Below, one piece after another: positions 19,349 to 27,816 of a stretch of DNA of 64,000 bases; position 1 is the first letter of the stretch, and every line of letters begins with the position of its first letter. A program made the position numbers and the translations under genes. The DNA comes from Granulosicoccus sp. Lineage in GTDB: Bacteria > Pseudomonadota > Gammaproteobacteria > Granulosicoccales > Granulosicoccaceae. Location of the stretch: assembly GCA_023300375.1 (NCBI GenBank), contig JALZWO010000011.1, positions 33,055-97,054 on the forward strand, given 5' to 3'. The notes under the pieces were generated by a model. That model was given only the letters and a program-made list of their open reading frames with translations. It was not told the origin of the DNA and did not search any database.

Positions 19349-20071
19349 ATGATAGGGTTTGATATGAACTACATGTTAATGGTGATGCTGCCAGGAATGG
19401 TGCTCTCCGGTCTTGCGTCCATGATGGTTAAGCGGACGTTTGCAAAGTACGAGAATGTGGGCACTCAGTCTAATATGACAGGTGCAGAGGCCGCCAAACT
19501 CATGCTTGAGCGCCAAGGTGTAACAGACTGCAAAATTGAAGCTGTGTCGGGCAGACTGAGCGACCACTATGACCCGAGAGTGAAAACGTTGCGCTTGTCA
19601 GAGCCTGTCTTCAATGCACGTTCAATATCAGCCATTGGGGTTGCTTGTCACGAGGCAGGTCATGCATTGCAGCATGCGCAGGGCTATCCTTGGTTGAAGA
19701 TGCGTTCTTCGTTGGTACCCGTTACCAATATCTCTAGTAAAATGTCAATGCCAATCATTATGGTTGGTGGGCTTTTGATGTCATTGGCGCCTGTATTCGG
19801 AACACCTGTTTTGTTACTCGGGGTTGCGTTATTTGCAGTGGCGGTTGTCTTCTCGGTTGTTACTCTTCCTGTGGAGTGGGACGCTAGTGCTCGAGCGAAA
19901 ACAGCCATGGTTGATGCCGGTATCGTCACGCCACAAGAAGTGAGTGGAGCGAGTAACGTGCTCAATGCTGCGTTCCTGACTTATCTTGCCTCAGCAATAG
20001 CATCGATCATGACGCTTATTTATTACTTGCACAGGAGTGGTCTGCTCCGGATATTAATGAATCGGCGCTAG
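19349..20071 (+). CDS. YugP-type zinc metallopeptidase
   Basis: 240-aa membrane protease of the Zn-dependent peptidase family typified by Bacillus YugP. One N-terminal helix (about residues 7-24) precedes the catalytic part with HEAGH at about residues 101-105 (zinc His and catalytic Glu), followed by two helices (about 130-170) and a C-terminal helix. The third metal ligand is probably Glu in LPVEWDASARA (about residue 178). Substrates are not known. AGAGGTAGATGACCC precedes the ATG. It is convergent with the AGE-family gene. Confidence 0.85.
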   Translation: MIGFDMNYMLMVMLPGMVLSGLASMMVKRTFAKYENVGTQSNMTGAEAAKLMLERQGVTDCKIEAVSGRLSDHYDPRVKTLRLSEPVFNARSISAIGVACHEAGHALQHAQGYPWLKMRSSLVPVTNISSKMSMPIIMVGGLLMSLAPVFGTPVLLLGVALFAVAVVFSVVTLPVEWDASARAKTAMVDAGIVTPQEVSGASNVLNAAFLTYLASAIASIMTLIYYLHRSGLLRILMNRR

Positions 20072-20094
20072 AATCGTTTGATTGGCCTTGTCGA

Positions 20095-20120
20095 GCGTTT
20101 GCGTGTGTTAGCGCAAACGC
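20095..20120. terminator. Hairpin between convergent genes
   Basis: A perfect 9-base stem GCGTTTGCG-N8-CGCAAACGC spans the stop codon of the minus-strand epimerase gene, with further pairing GGCCT/AGGCC outside. There is no U-tract, so it may be a factor-dependent or mRNA-protecting hairpin rather than a classic terminator. Confidence 0.4.
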
Positions 20121-21343
20121 CAAAGGCCTGAGCGTGCTCCCTCTGTCAGAGCCAGTACGAGATGGTAGAGCAAGCGGCTGAGCGCTTCGGGCCAGAGAGG
20201 GGTCCCCGATTTGTCTACCTGATTGATAAAGGCAATTTGCCCTGCAAAGTACTGTTGGAACACCAGCAACATTAGGGCTCTGGCCTTATGTGCGTGTTCG
20301 GGGGATGCGGCTCTAATCGCATGAGTTTTTATCGCTTCTGTTTGCGGCCAGAGCAAAAAATTTTCCTCGTACCATTGTGTGTCAGATGAGACGGCATCAA
20401 ATGCAGCTCCTTGCATTATGCCAGCCGACGCAAAACCGAATTTATCAGCAAACTCCAACAGCGCGTTAGCATGCTCTTTCGTATCATTGTTGCCGCTGAG
20501 TTCCGCTTCCCTATTCAGTAACCAAGCCCACTCGCATTGATGGCCTACTTCGCGTCTTTGGCCATCACGGCCTGGTAGGGCGCTAAGATCAGGGGCGATG
20601 AACTCAATGATACTGCCACTGTGGCTATCGTAAAAGTAGTCGAGTCCTTTACTGCGCATTTGCTTTGCACGGTCCAGCCAGATCGGCTTGCCTGACATTT
20701 CAAAAGCTTGTAGCGCCGCCTCGTACAGGTGCATGTGTGGGTTCTGTGCGCGCTGTGGCGCATCAGCTTGTGCCGCATTGTGCACTTCATTGTGTTCTAG
20801 CAACAGGCCAGTTTTACTGTCTGTAAGTTGGGTTTCAATAGCTGACCAGCAAGATTCAATTTCTTGATTTTCGTCGATGTGTGGATGTATGTGTTCCCAA
20901 GTGGCGATACCTAAGATCACAAAGCTCTGATCGTAGCTAAATACACGTTTATCGCTATGGTCATCGCCGTGCTCACTTAGATCGGCATCAGGCGCACAAG
21001 TGGAGGTTGCAACGGCACGGCAATACCCCCCATTTTTATTACGGAACATGGGTAAGGCTTCACGAGCGATTACTGCGGCTTCCGTGAATACAGGGTTGTC
21101 CGAATGTTGTGCTAAATGCGAAAACGTAAAGAGCAACCTTGCTTGGGCAAGAAGGGTGCTTCTATGGCACTGCGTGGGCTGCGCCTTGGTATCCAGTTGA
21201 TCGTAAAAGCCTTTACCATCAGGGATGCGAGCTTGTTCAATCCACGCGGGTAGGAATTGATTTGTAAACCAATCTATCCACTGATCGACTGTGGCATTGC
21301 TGGCCGGTTGAAGGTTGGCACTACGCTGTAGAGGTGAGGTCAT
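20108..21343 (-). CDS. AGE-family (N-acylglucosamine 2-epimerase-like) sugar epimerase/isomerase
   Basis: 411-aa alpha/alpha-barrel enzyme of the AGE superfamily, whose members epimerise or isomerise N-acylglucosamine, cellobiose, mannose and similar aldoses. Visible family segments include MFRNKNGGYCRAV, HMHLYEAALQAFEMSG, VGHQCEWAWLLNREAELSG and WPQTEAIKTHAIRA, with the active-site His residues in the HxCEW and WxQTE contexts. The ATP site typical of renal AGE is not evident. It sits 2 bases after the GntR regulator stop, in one transcript, and next to uxuA, so a mannose or sugar-acid related substrate is likely (inference). Confidence 0.8.
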   Translation of the reverse strand: MTSPLQRSANLQPASNATVDQWIDWFTNQFLPAWIEQARIPDGKGFYDQLDTKAQPTQCHRSTLLAQARLLFTFSHLAQHSDNPVFTEAAVIAREALPMFRNKNGGYCRAVATSTCAPDADLSEHGDDHSDKRVFSYDQSFVILGIATWEHIHPHIDENQEIESCWSAIETQLTDSKTGLLLEHNEVHNAAQADAPQRAQNPHMHLYEAALQAFEMSGKPIWLDRAKQMRSKGLDYFYDSHSGSIIEFIAPDLSALPGRDGQRREVGHQCEWAWLLNREAELSGNNDTKEHANALLEFADKFGFASAGIMQGAAFDAVSSDTQWYEENFLLWPQTEAIKTHAIRAASPEHAHKARALMLLVFQQYFAGQIAFINQVDKSGTPLWPEALSRLLYHLVLALTEGARSGLWRLR

Positions 21344-21345
21344 GG

Positions 21346-22062
21346 TCAGAGTTGTTCAAGAGCCTCAAGGCCTTCAAAGTATTCAGGGTAGGTGGCGACC
21401 ACATGCGGTAAATCTTTCTTGATTTCGCGTAGATGCGTGCGCATTGCCTTATCTGCTGCACTGGCTTTGCGGTCGCGTATTGCGTCAACTATCGCTTGGT
21501 GGTGCTCGATAACTTTGCTGGGCGAAAATTTGCCAGAACTGATGTTGCGCACTCGACTAACTTGCACATTGAGGCTCTCAAGAAAGGTGTTTACCTCGGG
21601 GGCGGCCGCATTGTGAGCCAGTGATTTGTGAAAATGCTCATCAAGACGCATCAGCTCAGGCAAATCAAGTGCCTCAGTTGCGGCGCGTTGTTGTTCCAGT
21701 TGCTTATAGAGTGAGTTGATCATCTCAGTGGTTGCCAATTTGCACACTCGGCGCACTAAATCGGCCTCTACAGCCTCTCTGACGAAACGAGCAGCCAGCG
21801 CTGATGGGATAGAAATACGCGTTATGTACGTACCCCGTTGTGGTCGAATGTGGACCAGTTGTTCTTCAGCGAGTTTGATGAACGCTTCTCTAACGGGCTG
21901 GCGGGATACCTCGTAAGTTGTGGCAATTTCGGTTTCTGAAATGCGCTGTCCCGGAGCCAGTTCGCAGGAAATGATCCGATCTCGCAACTGCTTGTGCAGT
22001 TGAGGTGAGACAGGGACATCTAAAGACAAAGGTGTTACCGTCGGGATATCCATGAATTTCAT
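21346..22062 (-). CDS. GntR-family (FCD) transcriptional regulator of the sugar-acid module
   Basis: 238 aa from ATG 22062. The N-terminal winged helix is LHKQLRDRIISCELAPGQRISETEIATTYEVSRQPVREAFIKLAEE, and the C-terminal all-helical FCD domain carries the metal-site residues in RLDEHFHKSLAHNA and IEHHQAIVDAI. Longer starts (22149, 22101) would run through the operator and the uxuA start region, so 22062 or 22053 is preferred. It is divergent from uxuA and co-transcribed with the epimerase. By analogy with UxuR/ExuR-type regulators it should repress both directions until a uronate or mannonate-derived ligand binds. Confidence 0.87.
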   Translation of the reverse strand: MKFMDIPTVTPLSLDVPVSPQLHKQLRDRIISCELAPGQRISETEIATTYEVSRQPVREAFIKLAEEQLVHIRPQRGTYITRISIPSALAARFVREAVEADLVRRVCKLATTEMINSLYKQLEQQRAATEALDLPELMRLDEHFHKSLAHNAAAPEVNTFLESLNVQVSRVRNISSGKFSPSKVIEHHQAIVDAIRDRKASAADKAMRTHLREIKKDLPHVVATYPEYFEGLEALEQL

Positions 22063-22098
22063 GCGCTTTTGCGATGCGTCCGTTATAACGGGATGCTG

Positions 22099-22118
22099 CA
22101 TACTTGTCAACTTGTATG
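22099..22118. promoter_or_regulatory. Palindromic operator in the GntR-uxuA divergent region
   Basis: CATAC-N10-GTATG with symmetric inner GT..AC pairs makes a 20-base near-palindrome (CATACTTGTCAACTTGTATG; 14 of 20 positions symmetric). It lies 37 bases before the regulator start and 32 before uxuA. GntR/FCD sites commonly have a GT-N(2-3)-AC core, so self-regulation of both transcripts is the likely meaning. Confidence 0.6.
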
Positions 22119-22149
22119 GCAGTATGATAATGTCGCCAAACAGCCACAT

Positions 22150-23391
22150 ATGAGTTTTTTTATGCTTCAGACATGGCGTTGGTTTGGTCCAACCGATGCG
22201 GTTTCCATAGACGATTTAATGCAAGCTGGTGTGCAGGGTGTTGTATCGGCCTTGCATCATATATCGCCGGGAGATGTCTGGTTGCCACAGCAAATCAATC
22301 AAAGGCAATCTGACATTGCTCACATGAGCAATGGAGCTGCCTCCGGCTTGGCATGGGAAGTTGTTGAGAGCCTGCCAGTATCGGAGGATATCAAGCGGCA
22401 AACAGGTGACTGGAAGCAGCATGTACGGAATTACTGTGAAAGCTTGAGTAATCTTCGTGCTGCCGGAATCGACGTCGTTTGCTACAACTTCATGCCGGTG
22501 CTTGACTGGACCCGAACCGATCTGGCCTATCCGTTAGCAAACGGTGCCACTTGCATGCGTTTCGACTATATCGATTTTGCCGTGTTTGATCTGCATATAC
22601 TAAAGCGCGAGCAGGCAGCGATTGATTTTCCTGAAGACATCATTCAAGCGGCGACAACGCGGTTTGCGAAAATGTCTGAAGAGAGAAAAAAAGAGCTTCT
22701 TCAAAATATCGTCTGTGGTCTGCCAGGGGCTGCTGAATCTCTAACTATAGAAGGAGTTCGAGAGAGTTTAGCTGTCTACAACACCATTTCTGTCGAACAG
22801 CTACGAGCTAATCTTATCGATTTCTTAGCAGAAGTGGCGCCACATGCGCAGATGCTGGGCATGCGACTGTGTTGTCACCCTGATGACCCACCAGTGCCTT
22901 TATTAGGATTGCCGCGAATCATGTCTACTCAAAGCGATTATCAAACGATACTCGATGCAGTGAATGTGCCCTCTAATGGCGTAACACTATGCTCAGGCTC
23001 TTTAGGCGCACGTAGCGATAATAACTTGCCACAAATGATGCGGCAGCTTGGCGATCGGGTGCATTTTCTTCACTTGCGGAATGTAAAGCGAGAAACCCAT
23101 AGTTTGTTTGGTAGCTTTCACGAAGCAGAGCATCTTGGAGGAGACACTGACATGGTTGCACTTATTGCGGCAATCGTGAGTGAAGAGCGCAGGCGTCAAG
23201 CAGCTGGGCGTGCGGACGTATCGATCCCGTTCAGGCCAGATCACGGACAGAACATTCTTGATGATCATAAGCGAACATTTCAGCCCGGATACCCGGCCAT
23301 TGGAAGGCTGAAAGGTCTTGCTGAATTGAGAGGCATCGAAGCTGCACTCACTCATCAGTCAATTGAAGGGAGTGTGCGAGCAGCTTATTGA
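22150..23391 (+). CDS. uxuA: Mannonate dehydratase
   Basis: Dehydrates D-mannonate to 2-keto-3-deoxygluconate in hexuronate catabolism; cytoplasmic, Fe/Mn-dependent TIM barrel. It is 413 aa from ATG 22150; ATG 22162 (MLQTWRWFGPTD) matches the family N terminus even better and would give 409 aa. Signatures present: VVSALHHISPGDVW, YNFMPVLDWTRTDL, LCCHPDDPP, GVTLCSGSLGARSDN and the C-terminal FRPDHGQ. The partners uxaC, uxuB, kdgK and kdgA are absent from the window. It is followed at 168 bases by the TRAP transporter genes. Confidence 0.95.
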   Translation: MSFFMLQTWRWFGPTDAVSIDDLMQAGVQGVVSALHHISPGDVWLPQQINQRQSDIAHMSNGAASGLAWEVVESLPVSEDIKRQTGDWKQHVRNYCESLSNLRAAGIDVVCYNFMPVLDWTRTDLAYPLANGATCMRFDYIDFAVFDLHILKREQAAIDFPEDIIQAATTRFAKMSEERKKELLQNIVCGLPGAAESLTIEGVRESLAVYNTISVEQLRANLIDFLAEVAPHAQMLGMRLCCHPDDPPVPLLGLPRIMSTQSDYQTILDAVNVPSNGVTLCSGSLGARSDNNLPQMMRQLGDRVHFLHLRNVKRETHSLFGSFHEAEHLGGDTDMVALIAAIVSEERRRQAAGRADVSIPFRPDHGQNILDDHKRTFQPGYPAIGRLKGLAELRGIEAALTHQSIEGSVRAAY

Positions 23392-23490
23392 AGATAACAA
23401 CCGCAATATCTTTCCAGTTGCGGGCTGCTGTCTACACCATTTACGATACGGACTTTGTGAGCCTGTGCAGATATGATTCGTCAATACAAC

Positions 23491-23507
23491 TACCCGCCTT
23501 GCGGGTA
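23491..23507 (+). repeat. Short hairpin ahead of the TRAP operon
   Basis: TACCCGC-CTT-GCGGGTA forms a perfect 7-base stem in the uxuA-dctP gap. A second small stem (GCGGCAATGCCGC) follows at about 23523-23535. They may protect or terminate RNA between uxuA and the binding-protein gene, which is normally expressed highest. Confidence 0.45.
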
Positions 23508-23558
23508 TCACTTGCGTACGATCGCGGCAATGCCGCAAAAAACCACTGGAGATAGTAA

Positions 23559-24551
23559 ATGAAATTTTTGAAATCGACTCTTGCAGCCACTGCAATTGCC
23601 ACTGTACTAGGGGGCGTAGCTATGACTGCAAGCGCCGCTGATCTTACATTACGCGCGGCTAGCCTTTTTGATGAAGAGCATGCTTATACCAAAACCTTAC
23701 GTGAATTTGAGCGCCTTGTTGCTGAAGCTTACACCGGTGAAGTTGAGTTTGAAATGCACCTAAATGGTGAGCTTGGTGACGAGAGTGATTTCGTTACATT
23801 TTTACAGCAGGGTGTTGCTATCGATTACGCAGTAATGGCGCCTTCAAACATGGCTGTTTTTGCTCCTGCCATTCCATTAATGGATATGCCTTTCTTGTTC
23901 CGTGATCTTGATCATTGGAATGCAGTGCTGTCTTCGGATGTATTGAAGCCACTCGAAGATGAATTGTATGAAAAAGCTGATATTAAAGTTATAGGCTATG
24001 CAGGTGGTGGTACTCGCAACTTGGCTTCAGCTGATCCTATTGCTAACATGGACGAGCTGACAGGCCACAAGATGCGCGTTATGGGTGCACCTATTCAAGC
24101 AAAAATCTTCGCAGCTATATCAGCAGCTCCTGCAGCTATTGCGTACAACGAAGTTTATAACGCTATCCAGACAGGTGTCATTGGCGGATTTGAAAACGAA
24201 GCAGCTTCGATACAGAACCTTAAGTTCTACGAAGTAGCGCCAAACATCACATTAACTAAGCATGCTATTACAGTGCGCCCGCTTGTCATGAGTGGTAAGA
24301 GCTTTCGTAAATTGTCAGAAGATTTGCAAGCTATTGTTACTGAAGCAGGTGCGGCAGCGGGCGCCTTTGGTCGGGAAATTGAAAGCCGCGAAGATGGTGA
24401 GAAATTAACCGCTATGGCAGATGCTGGACAAATTGCTGTTACTGAATTTGAAAATCGCGAGCAACTTCTTGAGCTTGTTGTTCCAGTACAAGATGAATTT
24501 GCTGCTGATCTTGATGCCACTGAATTGCTTGAAGCCATTCGGGCAATGTAG
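23559..24551 (+). CDS. TRAP transporter periplasmic binding protein (DctP family)
   Basis: 330-aa periplasmic solute-binding protein. The signal peptide MKFLKSTLAATAIATVLGGVAMTASAA is cleaved near residue 26. The DctP features include the conserved Arg in KMRVMGAPIQAKIF (about residue 165), which salt-bridges the carboxylate of the ligand, and the AYNEVYNAIQTGVIGGFENEA segment. With uxuA and a UxuR-like regulator beside it, the ligand is probably a sugar acid such as glucuronate, galacturonate or mannonate (inference from context). CTGGAGATAG precedes the ATG. Confidence 0.9.
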   Translation: MKFLKSTLAATAIATVLGGVAMTASAADLTLRAASLFDEEHAYTKTLREFERLVAEAYTGEVEFEMHLNGELGDESDFVTFLQQGVAIDYAVMAPSNMAVFAPAIPLMDMPFLFRDLDHWNAVLSSDVLKPLEDELYEKADIKVIGYAGGGTRNLASADPIANMDELTGHKMRVMGAPIQAKIFAAISAAPAAIAYNEVYNAIQTGVIGGFENEAASIQNLKFYEVAPNITLTKHAITVRPLVMSGKSFRKLSEDLQAIVTEAGAAAGAFGREIESREDGEKLTAMADAGQIAVTEFENREQLLELVVPVQDEFAADLDATELLEAIRAM

Positions 24552-24624
24552 TTAGTTTGAGACGTGGCACGCCAAGTCAACTTGGTGTGCCGCATCGCTT
24601 CACCTTTTTTTGGATGCACTCACG

Positions 24625-25113
24625 ATGGGCAAGGTACTTGAACATTTTTGTATGGGGTTACGTTTTTTGGTCGGTTTATTGACCATGTTGTTAGCGTTGC
24701 CTGTAGCCGCCCAGGTCTTAGCTCGGTATACCGGAATTATTCCTGTGTATTTATGGACCGAAGAGCTAGCAACCTTTATTTTCGTTTGGGTAGTAATGAT
24801 AGGTTCCATGATTGCAGTATGGGATGGTACGCATTTTTCGGTAGAAGTTCTTGCTGAGTCAAAATCACCCCTAATCAAATTTATTCAAAAAGCGTTTGTA
24901 CTCGTTCTTCTCATACTGTTCGGGCTTATGTTCGCTTGGTACGGTATTGAATACACAAAATTTGGTGCTATCCAGCACTCTGTAATGATGAACGCCAATA
25001 TGGCTCTAACGCACGTGTCCGTATTAATCGCAGGATTAGTCTGGGCCTTGTTTGCTGGATACCGGTTGTTTGAAGCGTTTGATGAGTACCAACAGACGAG
25101 GATGACATCATGA
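24625..25113 (+). CDS. TRAP transporter small permease (DctQ family)
   Basis: 162 aa from ATG 24625 (a TTG at 24610 would add five residues). It has four membrane helices, the DctQ pattern, with LVGLLTMLLALPVAAQVLARYTG and the WTEELATFIFVWVVMIGSMIAV segment typical of the family. It pairs with the large permease, whose ATG overlaps its TGA (ATGA). The sodium-driven transporter sits in the inner membrane. Confidence 0.9.
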   Translation: MGKVLEHFCMGLRFLVGLLTMLLALPVAAQVLARYTGIIPVYLWTEELATFIFVWVVMIGSMIAVWDGTHFSVEVLAESKSPLIKFIQKAFVLVLLILFGLMFAWYGIEYTKFGAIQHSVMMNANMALTHVSVLIAGLVWALFAGYRLFEAFDEYQQTRMTS

Positions 25114-26420
25114 TGATCATCTCAACAGGCTTAGCCTGTGCGATTCTGGTTGGTGGTTTTCTGCTACTGGTTATGTTGCGAGTTCCGGTAGCTTTTGCTC
25201 TGGGATTATCGACTATTCCTATCGTTGTACTCGATTTACGCTTAACGCCCTTCATCCTGATTGACAGGATGTTTCAATCTTATAACTCGTTTATTTTGCT
25301 CGCTGTGCCGTTCTTTTTATTGGCAGCCAACTTGATGAATTCGGGCAAGATTACAGACAGAATGATAGACCTTGCCAAGGTCATGACAGGTTGGCTTCCT
25401 GGTGGTTTAGGTCATGTGAACGTTGTGGTATCAATGTTATTTGCAGGCATTTCAGGATCATCAACAGCTGATGCTGCAGGCTGCGGCAAAATTCTTATAC
25501 CTGCAATGAAGCGTGAAGGCTTTGATGCTCGATTCGCCGTTGCGATCACCGCATGTTCTTCGGTTATGGGCGTCATCATTCCACCGAGTATTTTAATGGT
25601 GGTCTGGGGTGGAGTTATGCAAATATCGGTGGGTGCCTTGTTCCTAGCCGGTGCGATCCCCGGATTTCTTATTGGTCTGGCGCTGCTTCTAACTGTCTAT
25701 GGCTATGCAAAAGCACACGGCTATCCAACCTCTGCTCGCCCCACATTTGCTGAATCTTGGAAAGCCTTCACGGGTTCAATCCTTGCCTTGCTAACCCCCG
25801 TGTTCGTAGTAGGTGGCATCATTGGAGGTATTGTTACTCCTACCGAAAGTGCCATCATCGCAGCAGGGTATGCAATGATTCTTGGTTTGTTTGTTTATAG
25901 GACCGTGAGCTTTAAACAGTTGGGCCACATTTTTTATGATACTGGACGGTTCGCATCGATCTCGCTTTTTGCTATTGGAACAGCAACCGCCTTTGGTTGG
26001 TTGCTGGCGTATTACAAAGTGCCTCGTTTAATTGTTGAGTGGTTAACGCTCATTGAGGCAGGTCCGTTTGGTACAGGATTAGTTATCGCGTTGCTGTTCT
26101 TGTTATTCGGTTTGTTTATCGATGCCATTCCTACCATCATCATCCTGGGTACTGTCTTAATGCCGGTAGCGGCTGGCGCCGACATCCATCCCATTGTGTT
26201 CGCTATCATCGGGATTATTTCATTGGCTTTCGGGCTGGTGACTCCGCCTTACGGATTGTGCTTGCTTATCTCAGCGGCTATTGGTGAGTTGAATGTGATG
26301 CAAGTGATTAAAGATGTGGTGATTATTTTGATACCCATGCTCATTATTTTGCTTCTGGTCATTGGTTTTCCAGAGCTTGCGTTGTGGTTGCCACGGCAGG
26401 TTATGCCAGGGACTTTCTGA
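25110..26420 (+). CDS. TRAP transporter large permease (DctM family)
   Basis: 436-aa membrane protein, the sodium/substrate translocating subunit. It has 11-12 helices and the family motifs MLFAGISGSSTADAAGCGKILIPAMKREGF and the ACSSVMGVIIPPSILMVVWGG re-entrant segment, plus GLVTPPYGLCLLISAAIGE in the C-terminal half. It is translationally coupled to the small permease and is the last gene of the uxuA-TRAP run. Confidence 0.93.
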   Translation: MMIISTGLACAILVGGFLLLVMLRVPVAFALGLSTIPIVVLDLRLTPFILIDRMFQSYNSFILLAVPFFLLAANLMNSGKITDRMIDLAKVMTGWLPGGLGHVNVVVSMLFAGISGSSTADAAGCGKILIPAMKREGFDARFAVAITACSSVMGVIIPPSILMVVWGGVMQISVGALFLAGAIPGFLIGLALLLTVYGYAKAHGYPTSARPTFAESWKAFTGSILALLTPVFVVGGIIGGIVTPTESAIIAAGYAMILGLFVYRTVSFKQLGHIFYDTGRFASISLFAIGTATAFGWLLAYYKVPRLIVEWLTLIEAGPFGTGLVIALLFLLFGLFIDAIPTIIILGTVLMPVAAGADIHPIVFAIIGIISLAFGLVTPPYGLCLLISAAIGELNVMQVIKDVVIILIPMLIILLLVIGFPELALWLPRQVMPGTF

Positions 26421-26769
26421 TTCTATAGAGGGTTCGCAGACACTTGCGTTTAGTTGTCATCCCTTTGAAGGCGGGTAAGCTCAGCACAGTTAAGGGTTTG
26501 TGCACTGAGCCAGAACCTTGAATTCCTAACTGCTTGGGAACGTGAGTTGTCGGAGTTTACGTTTTCGAGATTTAAGTGCGTGTCATTTAGCGTTCGAGGC
26601 AGTTAACGCTGGGCAAAAAAAAGGACCATCTCCGCGTAAGCCTAAGATGGTCCTATCTTTCTCTCTATTTGCTTTAGAAGCTTGCCAAGAGTTCTGCTTT
26701 ATCGCTGTAAAGTCTAGATGGCAAATTCAAGCTCAATGTGAACAGCTACTCGTAAATCAAGTGCATGTT
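26421..26769. other. Gene-free gap between the TRAP operon and rpoH
   Basis: Convergent 3' region with no supported gene. Its main element is the strong hairpin at 26615-26653. No repeat of the CGTCATTCC family was seen here. Confidence 0.5.
26615..26653 (-). terminator. Intrinsic terminator downstream of rpoH
   Basis: A perfect 9-base stem GGACCATCT / AGATGGTCC (26623-26631 and 26645-26653) has a 13-base loop. On the minus strand it is followed by eight T, a classic terminator about 115 bases past the rpoH stop. On the plus strand the downstream TATCTTTCTCTC could also end the TRAP transcript. Confidence 0.8.
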
Positions 26770-27642
26770 TCAGGCAGCCACTAGAAGGTGGGTTTTAATC
26801 TTCTTCATTGCTGCTTTCTCTATCTGCCGAATTCGCTCAGCCGACACACCGTACTCATCAGCTAGCTCGTGCAAGGTTGATTTCTCTTCTTGTAACCACC
26901 GGCGCTGCAGAATGTTTCTGCTGCGATCGTCGAGAATTTCCATGCCTGCTGCCAAGCCATCGTGAGAATTGGTTCTGCCGTCCTCACGTTCCAGAATCAT
27001 TGATGGGTCGTCTTGCTCCTGATACAACGTGTCAGAAGGGGCCAGACTGATCCTGTCTTCGCTTGATCCTGCAGGCGCGTCGAATGCACTATCGTGCCCA
27101 TGCATACGGGATTCCATTTCAACGACGACTTTTTCGTCAACACCCAGATCTTCAGCAACAGCTGCTACCTCATCCTGACTAAACCAGTTGAGCTCTTTCT
27201 TTGCGCTTCGTAGTTTGAAGAACAGCTTGCGTTGTGACTTGGTTGTTGCCACTTTCACGATGCGCCAGTTTTTGATCACGAATTCGTGAATTTCTGCGCG
27301 AATCCAATGAACTGCGAAGGAGATGAGGCGCACACCGACATCTGGATCAAAACGTTTTACAGCCTTCATGAGGCCAATGTTGCCTTCTTGGACAAGATCG
27401 GACATGGGTAGTCCGTAGCCCTTATATGAGCGAGCAATATGGACCACAAAACGTAGCTGTGACATGACAAGTTGTCGAGCAGCGTCTAGATCTTCACTGT
27501 CGCGTAAACGCCGAGCTAGCGTCTGCTCTTGCTCTACAGACAGTAGATCGATGTTGGCGATCTTGGACATGTAGCTGTTCATGTCATCAGCGATGACTGG
27601 GATAGCTACTGCAGTATTGTTTATTGTCAGCGCGTTACTCAT
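26770..27642 (-). CDS. rpoH: RNA polymerase sigma-32 factor (heat shock)
   Basis: 290-aa sigma-70-family factor that directs transcription of chaperones and proteases on heat stress. Region 2 is intact (LARRLRDSEDLDAARQLVMSQLRFVVHIARSYKGYGLPMSDLVQEGNIGLMKAVKRFDP), with the RpoH-specific box QRKLFFKLR in region 2.4/3 and the region 4 helix-turn-helix TLHELADEYGVSAERIRQIEKAAMKKI. GGAGAG precedes the ATG. It lies downstream of ftsEX, but a separate promoter with a perfect CIRCE element is present, so it is probably under HrcA repression. Confidence 0.97.
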   Translation of the reverse strand: MSNALTINNTAVAIPVIADDMNSYMSKIANIDLLSVEQEQTLARRLRDSEDLDAARQLVMSQLRFVVHIARSYKGYGLPMSDLVQEGNIGLMKAVKRFDPDVGVRLISFAVHWIRAEIHEFVIKNWRIVKVATTKSQRKLFFKLRSAKKELNWFSQDEVAAVAEDLGVDEKVVVEMESRMHGHDSAFDAPAGSSEDRISLAPSDTLYQEQDDPSMILEREDGRTNSHDGLAAGMEILDDRSRNILQRRWLQEEKSTLHELADEYGVSAERIRQIEKAAMKKIKTHLLVAA

Positions 27643-27675
27643 TGAATGTACTCTCCGACGACGGTAGGAATTGAT

Positions 27676-27705
27676 ATTTTAGCACTCACCTAATGAGAGT
27701 GCTAA
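27676..27705 (-). promoter_or_regulatory. Perfect CIRCE element overlapping the rpoH promoter
   Basis: TTAGCACTC-N9-GAGTGCTAA (27679-27705) matches the HrcA operator CIRCE at all 18 consensus positions. On the minus strand a candidate promoter is TTAGCA (-35, 27700-27705) with an 18-base spacer and TAAAAT (-10, 27676-27681), so the operator fills the promoter. The rpoH ATG is 34 bases downstream of the -10. HrcA binding here would block polymerase. Confidence 0.9.
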
Positions 27706-27816
27706 TTTACAGGTTAGTTCGTAGTGTTATGGTTTCTAGATCCAGCTACACGCCAGCTCTGCCTTTAAAAACTCTTACGAAAACAAGATGTTACTGGATC
27801 AGTGTGAACTGTAGGT

